NCBI RefSeq assembly: GCF_947501665.1
Contig: NZ_CANMWS010000003.1
Span: 1 to 64,000, forward strand
DNA: 64,000 bases
Origin: an uncultured Shewanella sp.
Lineage (GTDB): Bacteria; Pseudomonadota; Gammaproteobacteria; Enterobacterales; Shewanellaceae
Reading direction: 5' to 3'
Shown piece after piece: positions 1 to 8,957 of the stretch (the first letter of the stretch is position 1; each line of letters starts with the position of its first letter). The position numbers and the translations under genes are program-made. The notes under the pieces are model-generated. The model made no database searches. It had not been told where the DNA came from and saw only the letters and a list, made by a program, of their open reading frames with translations.

Positions 1-2985
1 GGTATTTGGAAACAAGTTTTGGGTGAAGATACCGTTATTGAATCCGATTCCCACTTTTTTCAATTGGGTGGTAATTCACTGTTAATATTGAAAATTCAAC
101 TGTTAATATTTGAACGATTTCACATTGATTTACCGCTTAGCTTGATATTTAAACGACCGTTCCTTAGGGACTTAGCCAAAGCTGTTGAAAATGGTAGTGA
201 AAGTGACAATAGCGTCCCCCTGAGTGTTCCACTTTCAAATAGTACTAGCTTCCCTCTAACTAATGAACAAACTCGAATATACCTGACTCAAATGTTTGAA
301 CAATCAAACTGTTACAATGTACCGTTATTCTTTACTTTACCGCCAGACGTATTATTTGAACAACTCACAGAAGCAGTTCGTAACGTTATTCAAGCTCATC
401 CTGCACTAAGAATGAGACTTATCGAAGAGCAAGGTGAGATAAAACAGCAGTTACTTGACTCAGATGAGATTGATATTGGTCAGATTTCAGTTCATCCATT
501 GGAATGGAGCTGTTTGCAGCAGCGATTGAGTATTGAAACCGTTGATCTGGAAAAAGGGGTCTGCAACATATATTTCGTAAAAATTGAAGGCGAAGAATCT
601 GTTTTAGTACTTAATGTCCATCATATTGCTATTGATGGACAATCCATTGATACGCTAACGAAAGCGTTAAATAAAGCTTTAGCAAGTGAACAACTTTCCA
701 CAGATGACGGTTTTATTCGCCATGCTTTATGGCAACAAACTCAAGAATATGATTTGGAAATTAGTAAGCAGATTGTATATTGGAAAAATCGATTTAATTT
801 GGTAGATGGTACAACGGTCGTTCCATATCTAACGACCCCCAGTGACTCTAAAGCGAGCGCGTACTCTACTTTTTCTCTTTCTACTGAGTTAGTTCTTCGG
901 TGTCGAGAAATGGCCAGAACACTAGGAGTCAGTGAGTTTACTTATTGGTCGGGTATTGTTTCTCTGGTGATAGGCCGTTTAAGCCAAAGTAATTTTGTGA
1001 CTCTATTAACACCCGTTGCTAAGAGAGTTAATCACACCGAAATCGACAGTATTGGTTTTTTTGCTAATACGATCCCTTTGTTTTCTCAATGGGTGGAAAC
1101 TCATAGTTTCGAAGCGTTTATAAAAAAAAGACAGCTGGAATTAACTGAGGACTTTTGTCATCAATTGCTCTCTTACGATAAAATTAAACAGGTATTGAAT
1201 TGTAAAGAGAGGCTTTCTGAAGTGCTATTTAGTCTTTCTCAAAACGTTCCCTACTCAAATCTAGCCGTAGGCAGAAATGAAGGGGTGAAGTTTGATTTTG
1301 CTATAACGATGAATTTGGAAACCCGTTCCCCAATAATAGAGTTTGAATATCGAGCGTGTGCTTACAGTGCAAATGCCGTTGAGAGTTTTTTCGCGACATT
1401 GGTTTATGTGGCAGAGCAAGTATCTGAATGTCCGAGACTTCTTTTAAATCAAGTTCAACTGGTTAAAGGTAAGCCTATCATTGAGGCTCAGGTGGCACTG
1501 ACCTTAGAAGATAAGTGGATTAGCGTGCCTCATCAAATTATTCAAATGGCTGAGCATTACCCCGATATTTTAGCGCTGACGGTAGGAGCTGAAAAATTTA
1601 GCTACGAGGAAGTGAAAGTGAAGGCGACTCGAGTTGCTGGGTATATTCAGTCTATTGGTATTGGAAAGGGACATAGGGTTGCAATTATGATGTCGCGTAC
1701 AGCAGAGTTACCGATATCTCTGCTTGGGATCTTGCTATCTGGTGCTGCATATGTTCCTCTTGACCCTGATTATCCGTTGGAAAGGAATAGGTATATTTTA
1801 GAGGATGCAGATGTCCACTTGGGGATTCATAACGGAGAGATAGTATCTGATTTAGAGCAGATTAATTGGCTAAATATAGCTGAAATTGAAACGACAAATA
1901 GCGAATTCAGTTTTGAACCCATTGCGATCTTCGGCGATGACACTTCACATATTATTTATACTTCAGGTTCAACAGGTAGGCCAAAAGGTGTTGTAATTTC
2001 TCATCAAGGTGTTACCGCATTGCAAAATTGGGCTCGACAAACATACTCAGGTAGTGATTTACAATGTGTATATGCAAGCACTTCAATATGCTTTGATTTA
2101 TCCATATTTGAAATTTTAGTCACTTGGAGCCTCGGTGGAAGATTCCACTTTGCGTGTAATATATTGCAGTTGATAGATGACGTCGAAACTTTGCCAATTA
2201 CATTGATTAACACTGTACCTTCTTTGTTGAATGAGGTTCTTAGGTTCATTGACCTTCCGGACAAGCTAAAAGTGGTCAATTTGGCTGGAGAGCCATTATC
2301 TAAATCTCTTGCTCAGAATATTATGGAAAATTCAGAAGCAACACGCTTATATAACCTATATGGCCCAAGTGAAGATACCACTTATTCAACGGCTTTTTTG
2401 GTTAAAGATTGTATTAATAATAAAATTTTTATCGGTTCTCCTATCAATGGTACTGGAGCGAAAGTATGTGATAGTGATGGTAGAGAAGTCCCCAATTATT
2501 TCACTGGTGAATTGTATTTATCTGGGCATGGTTTAGCGAAAGGGTATTGGAATAACCAAAAACTTACCCAAGAAAAGTTTGTACAAGATAGTCGGGGCGT
2601 TATTTATTATAAAACAGGTGATTTGGTTCGGTATGAAAATGAGGGGAACTTGTTCTATATAGGCAGAAAAGACGACCAGATTAAACTTAGAGGTTTTCGC
2701 ATTGAGTTGGGAGAAATAGACAGTGTATTACAAACTTATAGAGGGGTTGTTGAATCCTGCACTATGGAAGTTAATATCGCTGATTCCAAGAAGCTTATCG
2801 CATTCATAACCGTTCAAGGTGAGGGGATAAACGGTAATGTGTTATCAAATTATTTAAGAGAAAGGTTACCTAACTTTATGATCCCTGAGCAGTTTAAGAT
2901 GATACGGCGTTTTCCATTAACGCCTTCAGGGAAAAAAGATAGGCAAGCTTTAAGGAGAGACTATTTAAACTGGTTGAATAATTAA
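1..2985 (+). CDS. non-ribosomal peptide synthetase, 3' part (T-C-A)
   Basis: The frame is open from base 1, so the 5' end lies outside the window. Domain order: a carrier domain with the phosphopantetheine site LGGNS (Ser at nt 76); a condensation domain with an intact HHIAIDG motif at nt 619-639; an adenylation domain with YTSGSTGRPKG near nt 1957, NLYGPSE, YKTGDL, GRKDDQIKLRG and the terminal PSGKKDRQAL. The protein stops right after that last A motif, so there is no downstream carrier, thioesterase or reductase. Aligning the A4-A5 region by eye with GrsA gives a specificity code D-L-F-N-N-A-L-T-Y-K. I recall this code as one listed for alanine-activating domains; that is inference. The product is unknown because the upstream modules are missing. 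A strong terminator follows at once, so this is the last gene of its operon. Confidence 0.93.
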   Translation, partial: GIWKQVLGEDTVIESDSHFFQLGGNSLLILKIQLLIFERFHIDLPLSLIFKRPFLRDLAKAVENGSESDNSVPLSVPLSNSTSFPLTNEQTRIYLTQMFEQSNCYNVPLFFTLPPDVLFEQLTEAVRNVIQAHPALRMRLIEEQGEIKQQLLDSDEIDIGQISVHPLEWSCLQQRLSIETVDLEKGVCNIYFVKIEGEESVLVLNVHHIAIDGQSIDTLTKALNKALASEQLSTDDGFIRHALWQQTQEYDLEISKQIVYWKNRFNLVDGTTVVPYLTTPSDSKASAYSTFSLSTELVLRCREMARTLGVSEFTYWSGIVSLVIGRLSQSNFVTLLTPVAKRVNHTEIDSIGFFANTIPLFSQWVETHSFEAFIKKRQLELTEDFCHQLLSYDKIKQVLNCKERLSEVLFSLSQNVPYSNLAVGRNEGVKFDFAITMNLETRSPIIEFEYRACAYSANAVESFFATLVYVAEQVSECPRLLLNQVQLVKGKPIIEAQVALTLEDKWISVPHQIIQMAEHYPDILALTVGAEKFSYEEVKVKATRVAGYIQSIGIGKGHRVAIMMSRTAELPISLLGILLSGAAYVPLDPDYPLERNRYILEDADVHLGIHNGEIVSDLEQINWLNIAEIETTNSEFSFEPIAIFGDDTSHIIYTSGSTGRPKGVVISHQGVTALQNWARQTYSGSDLQCVYASTSICFDLSIFEILVTWSLGGRFHFACNILQLIDDVETLPITLINTVPSLLNEVLRFIDLPDKLKVVNLAGEPLSKSLAQNIMENSEATRLYNLYGPSEDTTYSTAFLVKDCINNKIFIGSPINGTGAKVCDSDGREVPNYFTGELYLSGHGLAKGYWNNQKLTQEKFVQDSRGVIYYKTGDLVRYENEGNLFYIGRKDDQIKLRGFRIELGEIDSVLQTYRGVVESCTMEVNIADSKKLIAFITVQGEGINGNVLSNYLRERLPNFMIPEQFKMIRRFPLTPSGKKDRQALRRDYLNWLNN

Positions 2986-3020
2986 TCAAGGTAGTGTTGA
3001 GTTAATCACATCTCGATAGG

Positions 3021-3044
3021 AGGGAGCCTTAGGCTCCCTTTTTT
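3021..3044 (+). terminator. rho-independent terminator of the NRPS operon
   Basis: A perfect GGGAGCC/GGCTCCC stem (up to 9 bp with flanking A-T pairs) has a very short loop and is followed by a run of T. It lies 36 bases after the NRPS stop. A second, weaker hairpin (AAGTAAC/GTTACTT plus a T-rich tail) follows at 3098-3125. Confidence 0.9.
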
Positions 3045-3227
3045 ATGTTTATCTTTTAATTTATTGATTTCATTAATGGTAAGAGGCTTTATCTTGCAAG
3101 TAACTTTGTGTTACTTTTGTTTTTAATTTGTTATTTGTTGTGTTTTTCTATCCCTCTTGCTCGTCTTTTACCTGAATTTTATGTGTGCATTAACGTGTTC
3201 ATCATAGGGATATGCGTAATTGGCCAG

Positions 3228-3253
3228 TTTGATAAATAAGTTTGATAAATAAG
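3228..3253 (+). repeat. 13-bp perfect tandem duplication before the nuclease gene
   Basis: The 13-mer TTTGATAAATAAG occurs twice back to back (3228-3240, 3241-3253). The second copy ends in AAG, which with the following G forms the AAGG ribosome-binding site of the next gene. Confidence 0.9.
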
Positions 3254-3262
3254 GTTGATAAC

Positions 3263-5581
3263 ATGGTTTGTAGAACAAAATTGACTATGACGTCGTTGGC
3301 GCTTGCCGCGATGCTGCCAAGTATGGCACAAGCAGACATAAGTAAGGCATCCCTTGCCAGCCAAGGGGTGACTAATGCTGTTGCAATCGAAGCAATTGAT
3401 TGCACTGAGTCTGTTATCACATCCATCGATGATATTCAGGGAACAGAGGCTGTGAGTCCTTTAGCCACTATAGAAGGGGACGAGTCAGGGGTGCTTTATT
3501 CAGAGAATGAACTTTATGTAAAAGGGGTGGTAACGGCCCGAGGTGAGGGATTGTTAAAAGGCTTTTACCTACAACAAATAAATGGCGTTAATTCACCATT
3601 TAGCTCAAATGGCATTTTTGTGGCCTTAAGTGGTGTCGCACCAGACAGTATTCAACCTGGTATTCAAGTGTGTGTTCAGGGGAAAGTAAAAGAGGATAAC
3701 GGCTTAACTCAAATTGATTTAACTATTGAGCCTAAAATGCAAATAGGTGAGAGCACTTCCTTGCCTGAACCAAGGCTATTGTCAGTCAGTGATGGAGAGA
3801 GTTTGGCAACGGCCCTTGAGCGTGTTGAGGGAATGAAGATTACGCTTGATGAGCAGAGTGATTTACGCGTGTCACGTAACTTTGGTTATGATGGCAGTGT
3901 GGGGCGCAATAATTTAATGTTATCCCATAAAGGGACATTAGTGAAAGCGACACAAGTGTACTCTGCGTTATCCAATTCGGCGATAGCCCTTGAAGTTAAG
4001 AATAAAGCGAATCGATTAATTGTTGAATCAGACTTGTCAGCCCCAGATGGTATAATTCCTTATTTTACCGATTTTGACCCCGAATTGAGCTATATTCGCA
4101 CTAACGATCGTATCACTGGCCTTGAAGGCATGGTGACTTTTAGTGACGGCGAATATCGCTTGGTGGTGACCAATTCAATTGCGATGAGTGACTTAACCCA
4201 CTTGAGTGACAGAGCCGCGGCGCCCGAACTTGCTGAGAATGCCGATATCCGTGTGGCGAGTTTTAATGTGCTGAATTTTTTTAATTCTGCTTTTGGTGGA
4301 GATGAAAATGCCACTCAAGGGAGTGACATTCGAGGGGCTAAAACAGAGCATGACTTTAAATTACAGCGCAGTAAAATCGTTAATGCCATAGTGGAGATGA
4401 ATGCCGATATTATTGGTTTAATGGAAATTGAAAATAATGGATTTGGTGATAAAAGTGCGCTACAAAATTTATTGAATGCCCTTAATAAAGAATTTCCAAA
4501 AGAATTAGCCTATCAGTTTATTGAAATCAGTGATAATGATAAATATCAAGGGCGTTATTTAGGTACTGACTCCATCATGGTTGGGCTTTTATATCGACCC
4601 GAGAAAATGTCACCCCTTGATGATGCGTTTGTGATTGAAATGCCAGAGCAACATGTGATTGAGGGAATAGCTGATCGCGGCATTCAAGCTGATCCTGAAA
4701 ATGGGATTGAAGCGGAACCTGATTTAAACCCGGCTTTTGATAAGTCTCAGCGTTATAGCTTAGGGCAATCGTTTAGTATTAATGAAGAGTCATTAACGAT
4801 TGTGGTGAATCACTTTAAATCAAAAGGATCGGCTTGTTTTGAAGACTGGATTGATAACAGTGAATATACAGAGCCCAGTGATCTACAAGGGCATTGTAAT
4901 GAATTTAGAGTATCCGCGGCTAAGGTATTAGCTGAGTCAGTACAAAATATTGAGAATGATTTACTGATAATCGGTGATTTTAACAGTTATGGTATGGAAG
5001 ATCCTCTTAGAGTATTAACTGATTATGATGCATCAGAATTAGATTTTGGTAGTGCTGAAAATGCACAGACTTGCCCTCTCACTTCAACCACTTCTAGTTC
5101 TGTGACAGCGCAGCCTATTTGCACGGCATCATGGACAACCTTGGAAGGGAATGTATATGAACAGCATGGTCGTGAAATTGAAAAAGGTTACGGATTGGTT
5201 AACCTTAATACGCTGAAAAATGGTTTATCGACTTATTCATATAATTACAATGGTGAAGTGGGGAGTTTAGATCATGCCATAGGTAATGAGAGTCTAACGA
5301 CACGAGTAGTCAATGTCATTAACTGGCATATTAATGCGCCTGAGTCGAGTTTATTTGAATATTCGAGCCAATATACCGGAGAGCTTGAAAAATCATCGAA
5401 TGTGTATTCTTCATCAGACCATGATCCTCTTTTGATTGACCTTTATTATCCAGATGTGACCAGTATTGAAATACCAGAAAAAACCCCTGAAGCAGAAGAA
5501 GATGATGGCGGTAGTTTACAGTTTATCGGTATTGCTTTTTTAGCGTTATTAGGGGGCGTCAGACGCCGATTGTCAGTGTAA
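3263..5581 (+). CDS. ExeM/NucH-like extracellular endonuclease/exonuclease/phosphatase family nuclease, GlyGly-CTERM
   Basis: A secreted nuclease of about 772 residues. I chose ATG 3263 rather than the in-frame TTG at 3242 because it has an AAGG ribosome-binding site and leads straight into a signal peptide ending near AQA. An OB-fold-like segment (residues about 75-150) precedes the endonuclease/exonuclease/phosphatase domain: RVASFNVLNFF (about 330), LMEIENNG, NHFKSKGSAC (about 515), IIGDFNSYG (about 570), LDHAIG and SSDHDPLLIDL (about 716). The C-terminus is an acidic stretch, then GG-SLQFIGIAFLALLGG and RRR. This is a GlyGly-CTERM signal, which in Shewanella and Vibrio is processed by rhombosortase before type II secretion. 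The family (Shewanella ExeM, Vibrio Xds-type) degrades extracellular DNA, e.g. in biofilms. Family assignment is firm; substrate is inferred. Confidence 0.9.
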   Translation: MVCRTKLTMTSLALAAMLPSMAQADISKASLASQGVTNAVAIEAIDCTESVITSIDDIQGTEAVSPLATIEGDESGVLYSENELYVKGVVTARGEGLLKGFYLQQINGVNSPFSSNGIFVALSGVAPDSIQPGIQVCVQGKVKEDNGLTQIDLTIEPKMQIGESTSLPEPRLLSVSDGESLATALERVEGMKITLDEQSDLRVSRNFGYDGSVGRNNLMLSHKGTLVKATQVYSALSNSAIALEVKNKANRLIVESDLSAPDGIIPYFTDFDPELSYIRTNDRITGLEGMVTFSDGEYRLVVTNSIAMSDLTHLSDRAAAPELAENADIRVASFNVLNFFNSAFGGDENATQGSDIRGAKTEHDFKLQRSKIVNAIVEMNADIIGLMEIENNGFGDKSALQNLLNALNKEFPKELAYQFIEISDNDKYQGRYLGTDSIMVGLLYRPEKMSPLDDAFVIEMPEQHVIEGIADRGIQADPENGIEAEPDLNPAFDKSQRYSLGQSFSINEESLTIVVNHFKSKGSACFEDWIDNSEYTEPSDLQGHCNEFRVSAAKVLAESVQNIENDLLIIGDFNSYGMEDPLRVLTDYDASELDFGSAENAQTCPLTSTTSSSVTAQPICTASWTTLEGNVYEQHGREIEKGYGLVNLNTLKNGLSTYSYNYNGEVGSLDHAIGNESLTTRVVNVINWHINAPESSLFEYSSQYTGELEKSSNVYSSSDHDPLLIDLYYPDVTSIEIPEKTPEAEEDDGGSLQFIGIAFLALLGGVRRRLSV

Positions 5582-5595
5582 TGAGTAATAAAGTT

Positions 5596-5621
5596 GAGAA
5601 GGCTTAATGCCTTCTCTTTTT
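5596..5621. terminator. bidirectional terminator between convergent genes
   Basis: GAGAAGGC / TTAAT loop / GCCTTCTC, an 8-bp perfect stem, is followed by five T on the plus strand. It serves the nuclease gene and probably also the convergent regulator ending at 5635. Confidence 0.88.
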
Positions 5622-5634
5622 ATTCCGATAAGCA

Positions 5635-6309
5635 CTAGATGCCATAGCGTTTTGAAAATTGAATGAGTCCTTGTGGCGTGAACTCAATGGCTCTTGAGTC
5701 TAAGTCTCTGACAGCCCACTTTTTATTGAGTAAATCGGTTAATATCCACTTCCCTAGTTGGCCTGCCATATGGCTTCTTCTTTCGCTCCAATCTAAGCAG
5801 GTTTTACATTGAGGTCGCTGATTGGTGTTGGAGGTAAAAATGTCGTTATCCATAGCTTCGAAAAAATGACGCCCACTTTTTGTTAATTGCGTACTGTTAT
5901 CCTGTTCAATGATATATTGGTTGAGTATTAAGCTGTCGTATAAGGTGACGCCTAATGTCCCCGCCAGATGATCGTAGCACACTCTTGCCTGTTTTAATCG
6001 AGGATCCTTGGGACCTGTCGCTACTTTATTGAGTGACAAAGCTGAACTGATATTAAGGAGTTGTTTGAGTAACGCGGCAATATTGTGATCAAACAATTGA
6101 AAATATCGATGTCGGCCCTGTTTTCTGACTCGAATCAATTTTCCTTCAATTAGTTGATTTAAATGGTGACTTGCTGTCGAGGTACTGATTTCACCTTCTA
6201 TAGCTAATTCAGTGGCTGTGAGGGCTTTACCCGATAGTAATGCCGTTAGCATATTAGCGCGTGTTGGATCGCCTATGAGTGCGGCGATATAAGCGATATT
6301 AGGCGTCAT
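5635..6309 (-). CDS. ArsR-family winged-helix transcriptional regulator
   Basis: A 224-residue cytoplasmic DNA-binding protein. The N-terminal 85 residues are a typical ArsR winged helix: ALIGDPTRANMLTALL, then LTATELA, the recognition helix region STSTASHHLNQLIEGKLI and the wing VRKQGRHRYFQL. The remaining 135 residues are longer than in small metal sensors such as SmtB. They hold a conserved-looking Cys cluster (CKTCLDW) that could bind metal or sense redox state, but the ligand is unknown. It is divergent from a NIPSNAP and an ABM-monooxygenase gene, which it probably represses. The start is supported by two tandem AGAAAGGAGA ribosome-binding sequences just upstream. Confidence 0.9.
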   Translation of the reverse strand: MTPNIAYIAALIGDPTRANMLTALLSGKALTATELAIEGEISTSTASHHLNQLIEGKLIRVRKQGRHRYFQLFDHNIAALLKQLLNISSALSLNKVATGPKDPRLKQARVCYDHLAGTLGVTLYDSLILNQYIIEQDNSTQLTKSGRHFFEAMDNDIFTSNTNQRPQCKTCLDWSERRSHMAGQLGKWILTDLLNKKWAVRDLDSRAIEFTPQGLIQFSKRYGI

Positions 6310-6343
6310 TCTCCTTTCTTCTCCTTTCTATTATTCGTTTTGA

Positions 6344-6391
6344 CATAAAATCGTGATGCTTCGATGGTTATCGAAGCATCACGATTTTATG
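6344..6391. repeat. 22-bp perfect inverted repeat with 4-base loop between divergent promoters
   Basis: The arms at 6344-6365 and 6370-6391 are exact reverse complements over 22 bases, separated by GGTT. The core arm is AAAATCGTGATGCTTCGAT. A-rich and T-rich ends give it the form of a bidirectional intrinsic terminator, yet no gene ends here: it lies midway between the starts of the ArsR gene and the NIPSNAP gene. It may be an attenuator or the regulator's operator. Confidence 0.9.
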
Positions 6392-6451
6392 AGTTTTATA
6401 CTTCTTTTCATACAAATAACAAGTCAAAACGCAAATAAGAAGGAAAGGCTG

Positions 6452-6793
6452 ATGATGACCATCACTTGTTTTATTGAGTATAAGATTGATCCTACTAAAA
6501 TAAAATTATTTCAACAGTATGCAAAAAATTGGGGAAGTATTATTCCAAATTGTGGCGGTGAATTAGTCGGGTATTTTTTACCCCATGAAGGCACAAATAA
6601 TGTGGCGTTTGGTTTGATTAGTTTTAGTAGTTTGGCTGATTATGAACAATATCGAGAGCGTCTCAAAAAAGATGAATTAGGTGGTAAGAATTTTTTGTTT
6701 GTTCAGCAAGAACAATTTATTTTGGAAGAAAAGCGTACATTCCTGATGACTACTCCTGAAACATACTTAAAAAGTGCAGGAGAAAAGAGATGA
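6452..6793 (+). CDS. NIPSNAP family protein
   Basis: A 113-residue protein with the full NIPSNAP pattern: [12 protein letters not shown] at the start, [25 protein letters not shown], the YEQYRERL segment and a C-terminal R-TFL. These are ferredoxin-like alpha+beta barrel proteins of the dimeric barrel type, and the bacterial members have no settled function. I chose ATG 6452 because AAGGAAAGG lies just upstream; an in-frame ATG at 6353 falls inside the long hairpin and would add residues not typical of the family. It overlaps the next gene by ATGA, so the two are translationally coupled. The ArsR regulator upstream is divergent. Confidence 0.88.
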   Translation: MMTITCFIEYKIDPTKIKLFQQYAKNWGSIIPNCGGELVGYFLPHEGTNNVAFGLISFSSLADYEQYRERLKKDELGGKNFLFVQQEQFILEEKRTFLMTTPETYLKSAGEKR

Positions 6794-7092
6794 TTGCGGT
6801 GATCTTTGAAGTTCAGTCTAATGAGGCAGGTAAAGATGAATATTTTAGTATTGCGGCAGAATTGAAAAGTCATTTACTTAACATACAAGGGTTTATTTCT
6901 ATAGAGCGCTTTCAAAGCATCAATGATCCAAATAAGTTTTTATCTTTATCATTCTGGGAAAATGAAGCTGCTGTTAAACAATGGCGGAGCCACGTTTTAC
7001 ATCGTAAAGCACAGGATAAAGGTAAAAATGATCTTTTTTTCTCATATCGAATAAGAGTGGCGCAAGTTAGCCGAGATTATGGGGATATGTAA
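6790..7092 (+). CDS. antibiotic biosynthesis monooxygenase (ABM) domain protein
   Basis: A 100-residue single-domain ABM protein: [51 protein letters not shown] and HRKAQDKGK are the usual landmarks of this dimeric ferredoxin-like barrel. Relatives include quinol monooxygenases and heme-degrading enzymes; the substrate cannot be read from sequence. The start overlaps the NIPSNAP stop (ATGA). The two paired barrel proteins next to an ArsR regulator suggest a small inducible detoxification module, which is inference. Confidence 0.88.
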   Translation: MIAVIFEVQSNEAGKDEYFSIAAELKSHLLNIQGFISIERFQSINDPNKFLSLSFWENEAAVKQWRSHVLHRKAQDKGKNDLFFSYRIRVAQVSRDYGDM

Positions 7093-7102
7093 TTATTCTA
7101 GT

Positions 7103-7167
7103 AATACTTCAAGATGCCTGTTCTAAAAGGCTTTTTATTCCAGATGAATTCTGTGTCTTGAAGTATT
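7103..7167. repeat. inverted repeat in the 377-bp gap before the catalase gene
   Basis: AATACTTCAAGA at 7103-7114 and its exact reverse complement at 7156-7167 flank 41 bases. The longer form AATACTTCAAGATGC has a near copy (one mismatch) on the minus strand at 31623-31637, so this may be a dispersed intergenic element. The rest of the gap (7168-7469) is AT-rich and holds the catalase promoter; I see no clear operator in it. Confidence 0.7.
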
Positions 7168-7469
7168 TTAAATGGCATATAAATCAGTTAAACAGATAAT
7201 GAATTGAAAGGAATTTGTCTATGTCTTATTGTAGGTTTTATGATTCTTAATCGTTTTTTTTATGTGTTAGTCTTGTTTTTTTTAATAGCTTAAGTCGATT
7301 AGTTTGATTGTATTTAATCGTTATAAAAATTAATTTAATTCGACTAGTATTAGTTTATCGGTAAATCACGTATACCTAAGCGCTAAATAAAAGTGGATTG
7401 TGCTGTAAAAGTGCTTTCATTCACAGCTTTTTCACTATTGTAGTCGATTAATTAATGAGGATTAAGATA

Positions 7470-8939
7470 ATGAAGATCAACGATCAAGAGGGTTATTTAA
7501 CAGCACAAAATGGTGCACCAATTGCAGATGATCAAAACTCATTATCTGCAGGAGAGCGTGGTCCACTACTACTGCAAGATTGGCACTTAATTGAAAAATT
7601 GGCGCACTTTAATCGAGAGCGGATCCCTGAAAGGGTTGTACATGCCAAGGGGACTGGGGTATACGGAGTGTTTACATTAACTAAGGATTTGAGCCAATAT
7701 ACCCTTGCTGAGCATTTTAATGGCATTGGTAAAAAAACCGCTACATTTCTTCGTTTTTCTACTGTCGGTGGAGAGATGGGGTCGGCGGATGCTGAACGTG
7801 ATCCTCGAGGATTTGCGTTACGTTTTTATACTCAAATGGGAAACCATGATATTGTCGGGAATAATACTCCCACTTTCTTTTTAAGAGATGGGATAAAATT
7901 CCCAGACTTTATTCATACGCAAAAACGCAACCCGGAAACTAATTTAAAAGATCCACAAGCCATGTGGGATTTTTGGTCGCTTAACCCTGAAGCGCTACAT
8001 CAAGTGACTATTTTGATGTCAGATCGGGGGATTCCTGCCAATTACCGACAAATGCATGGTTATGGTTCACATACTTTCTCATTCTGGAATGCATCCGGTG
8101 AACGCTTTTGGGTGAAATTTCATTTTAAAAGTTTACAAGGAGTGGTGAATTTAACCGGAGAGCAAGCTGATATTTTAAAGGGGATCGATCCTGATTCTTC
8201 TCAGCGAGATATGGTTGCTGCTATTCGTGATGGTAATTTTCCTAAATGGGCTGTTAAAGTACAAATCATGCCTGAAGCCGATGCAAATACCTATCATATT
8301 AACCCATTTGATTTAACAAAAATTTGGCCTCATAAAGATTACCCATTGATTGAAATTGGTGAATTAGAGCTGAATAAAATGCCTGAGAATTATTTTGCAG
8401 AGGTTGAACAAGCTGCATTTGCTCCGAGTAATTTGGTACCGGGTGTTGGCGCTTCACCTGATAAAATGTTGCAAGCTCGCCTATTTGCATACGCTGATGC
8501 GCAGCGCTATCGCATTGGGGCTAACTACAATCAATTGCCCGTTAATTGTCCTCATGCGGCAAAAGCAGATCATCATCAACGTGGCGGCGCGATGGCGGGG
8601 ACCCAGTGTCCTTATAATGGCAATCAAACAGGTGGTGATAATAGTCCTAATTATGGACCCAATTCATTAGCAGGCTTAAAAGATGCGACACAGTTTGCTG
8701 AGCCACCTTTAAGGTTAGCAGGTGAGGCCGATCGTTATAGTCGTTACGATCAAGATGATTTTACACAAGCGGGTAACTTGTATCGTATTTTTTCAGAAGA
8801 AGAAAAGTCGCGTTTAGTGGCAACGATTACCGATACGCTGTCACAAGTCACACTTGAAACGCAGCAGAAGATGTTGGCCCATTTTGAAAAAGCAGACAGT
8901 GATTATGGCGCTCGTATTAAAAGTGCATTGGGTTTGTAA
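7470..8939 (+). CDS. monofunctional heme catalase
   Basis: Breaks down hydrogen peroxide to water and oxygen. The product is 489 residues, the size of small-subunit clade 3 catalases. Visible signatures: RVVHAKGTGVYGVF with the catalytic His, GNHDIVGNNTPTFF with the distal Asn, and RLFAYADAQRYRIGANY with the proximal heme-ligand Tyr. The stretch NCPHAAKADHHQRGGAM follows as usual in this clade. I chose ATG 7470 over the ATG at 7455 because GAGG at 7457 sits at the right distance from 7470. There is no signal peptide, so it is cytoplasmic. The gene is a single transcription unit with its own terminator. Confidence 0.96.
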   Translation: MKINDQEGYLTAQNGAPIADDQNSLSAGERGPLLLQDWHLIEKLAHFNRERIPERVVHAKGTGVYGVFTLTKDLSQYTLAEHFNGIGKKTATFLRFSTVGGEMGSADAERDPRGFALRFYTQMGNHDIVGNNTPTFFLRDGIKFPDFIHTQKRNPETNLKDPQAMWDFWSLNPEALHQVTILMSDRGIPANYRQMHGYGSHTFSFWNASGERFWVKFHFKSLQGVVNLTGEQADILKGIDPDSSQRDMVAAIRDGNFPKWAVKVQIMPEADANTYHINPFDLTKIWPHKDYPLIEIGELELNKMPENYFAEVEQAAFAPSNLVPGVGASPDKMLQARLFAYADAQRYRIGANYNQLPVNCPHAAKADHHQRGGAMAGTQCPYNGNQTGGDNSPNYGPNSLAGLKDATQFAEPPLRLAGEADRYSRYDQDDFTQAGNLYRIFSEEEKSRLVATITDTLSQVTLETQQKMLAHFEKADSDYGARIKSALGL

Positions 8940-8957
8940 CTGGCAATAATATGTCTC

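Noticed and set aside
2004..2536. Antisense and shifted ORFs inside the NRPS gene
   Set aside because: They overlap an intact conserved coding frame and have no family features.
3242..3262. In-frame TTG at 3242 as start of the nuclease gene
   Set aside because: It adds seven residues before the signal peptide; ATG 3263 has its own AAGG at good spacing.
6353..6451. Start of the NIPSNAP gene at ATG 6353
   Set aside because: It lies inside the 22-bp hairpin, lacks a ribosome-binding site and adds 33 residues not found in the family.
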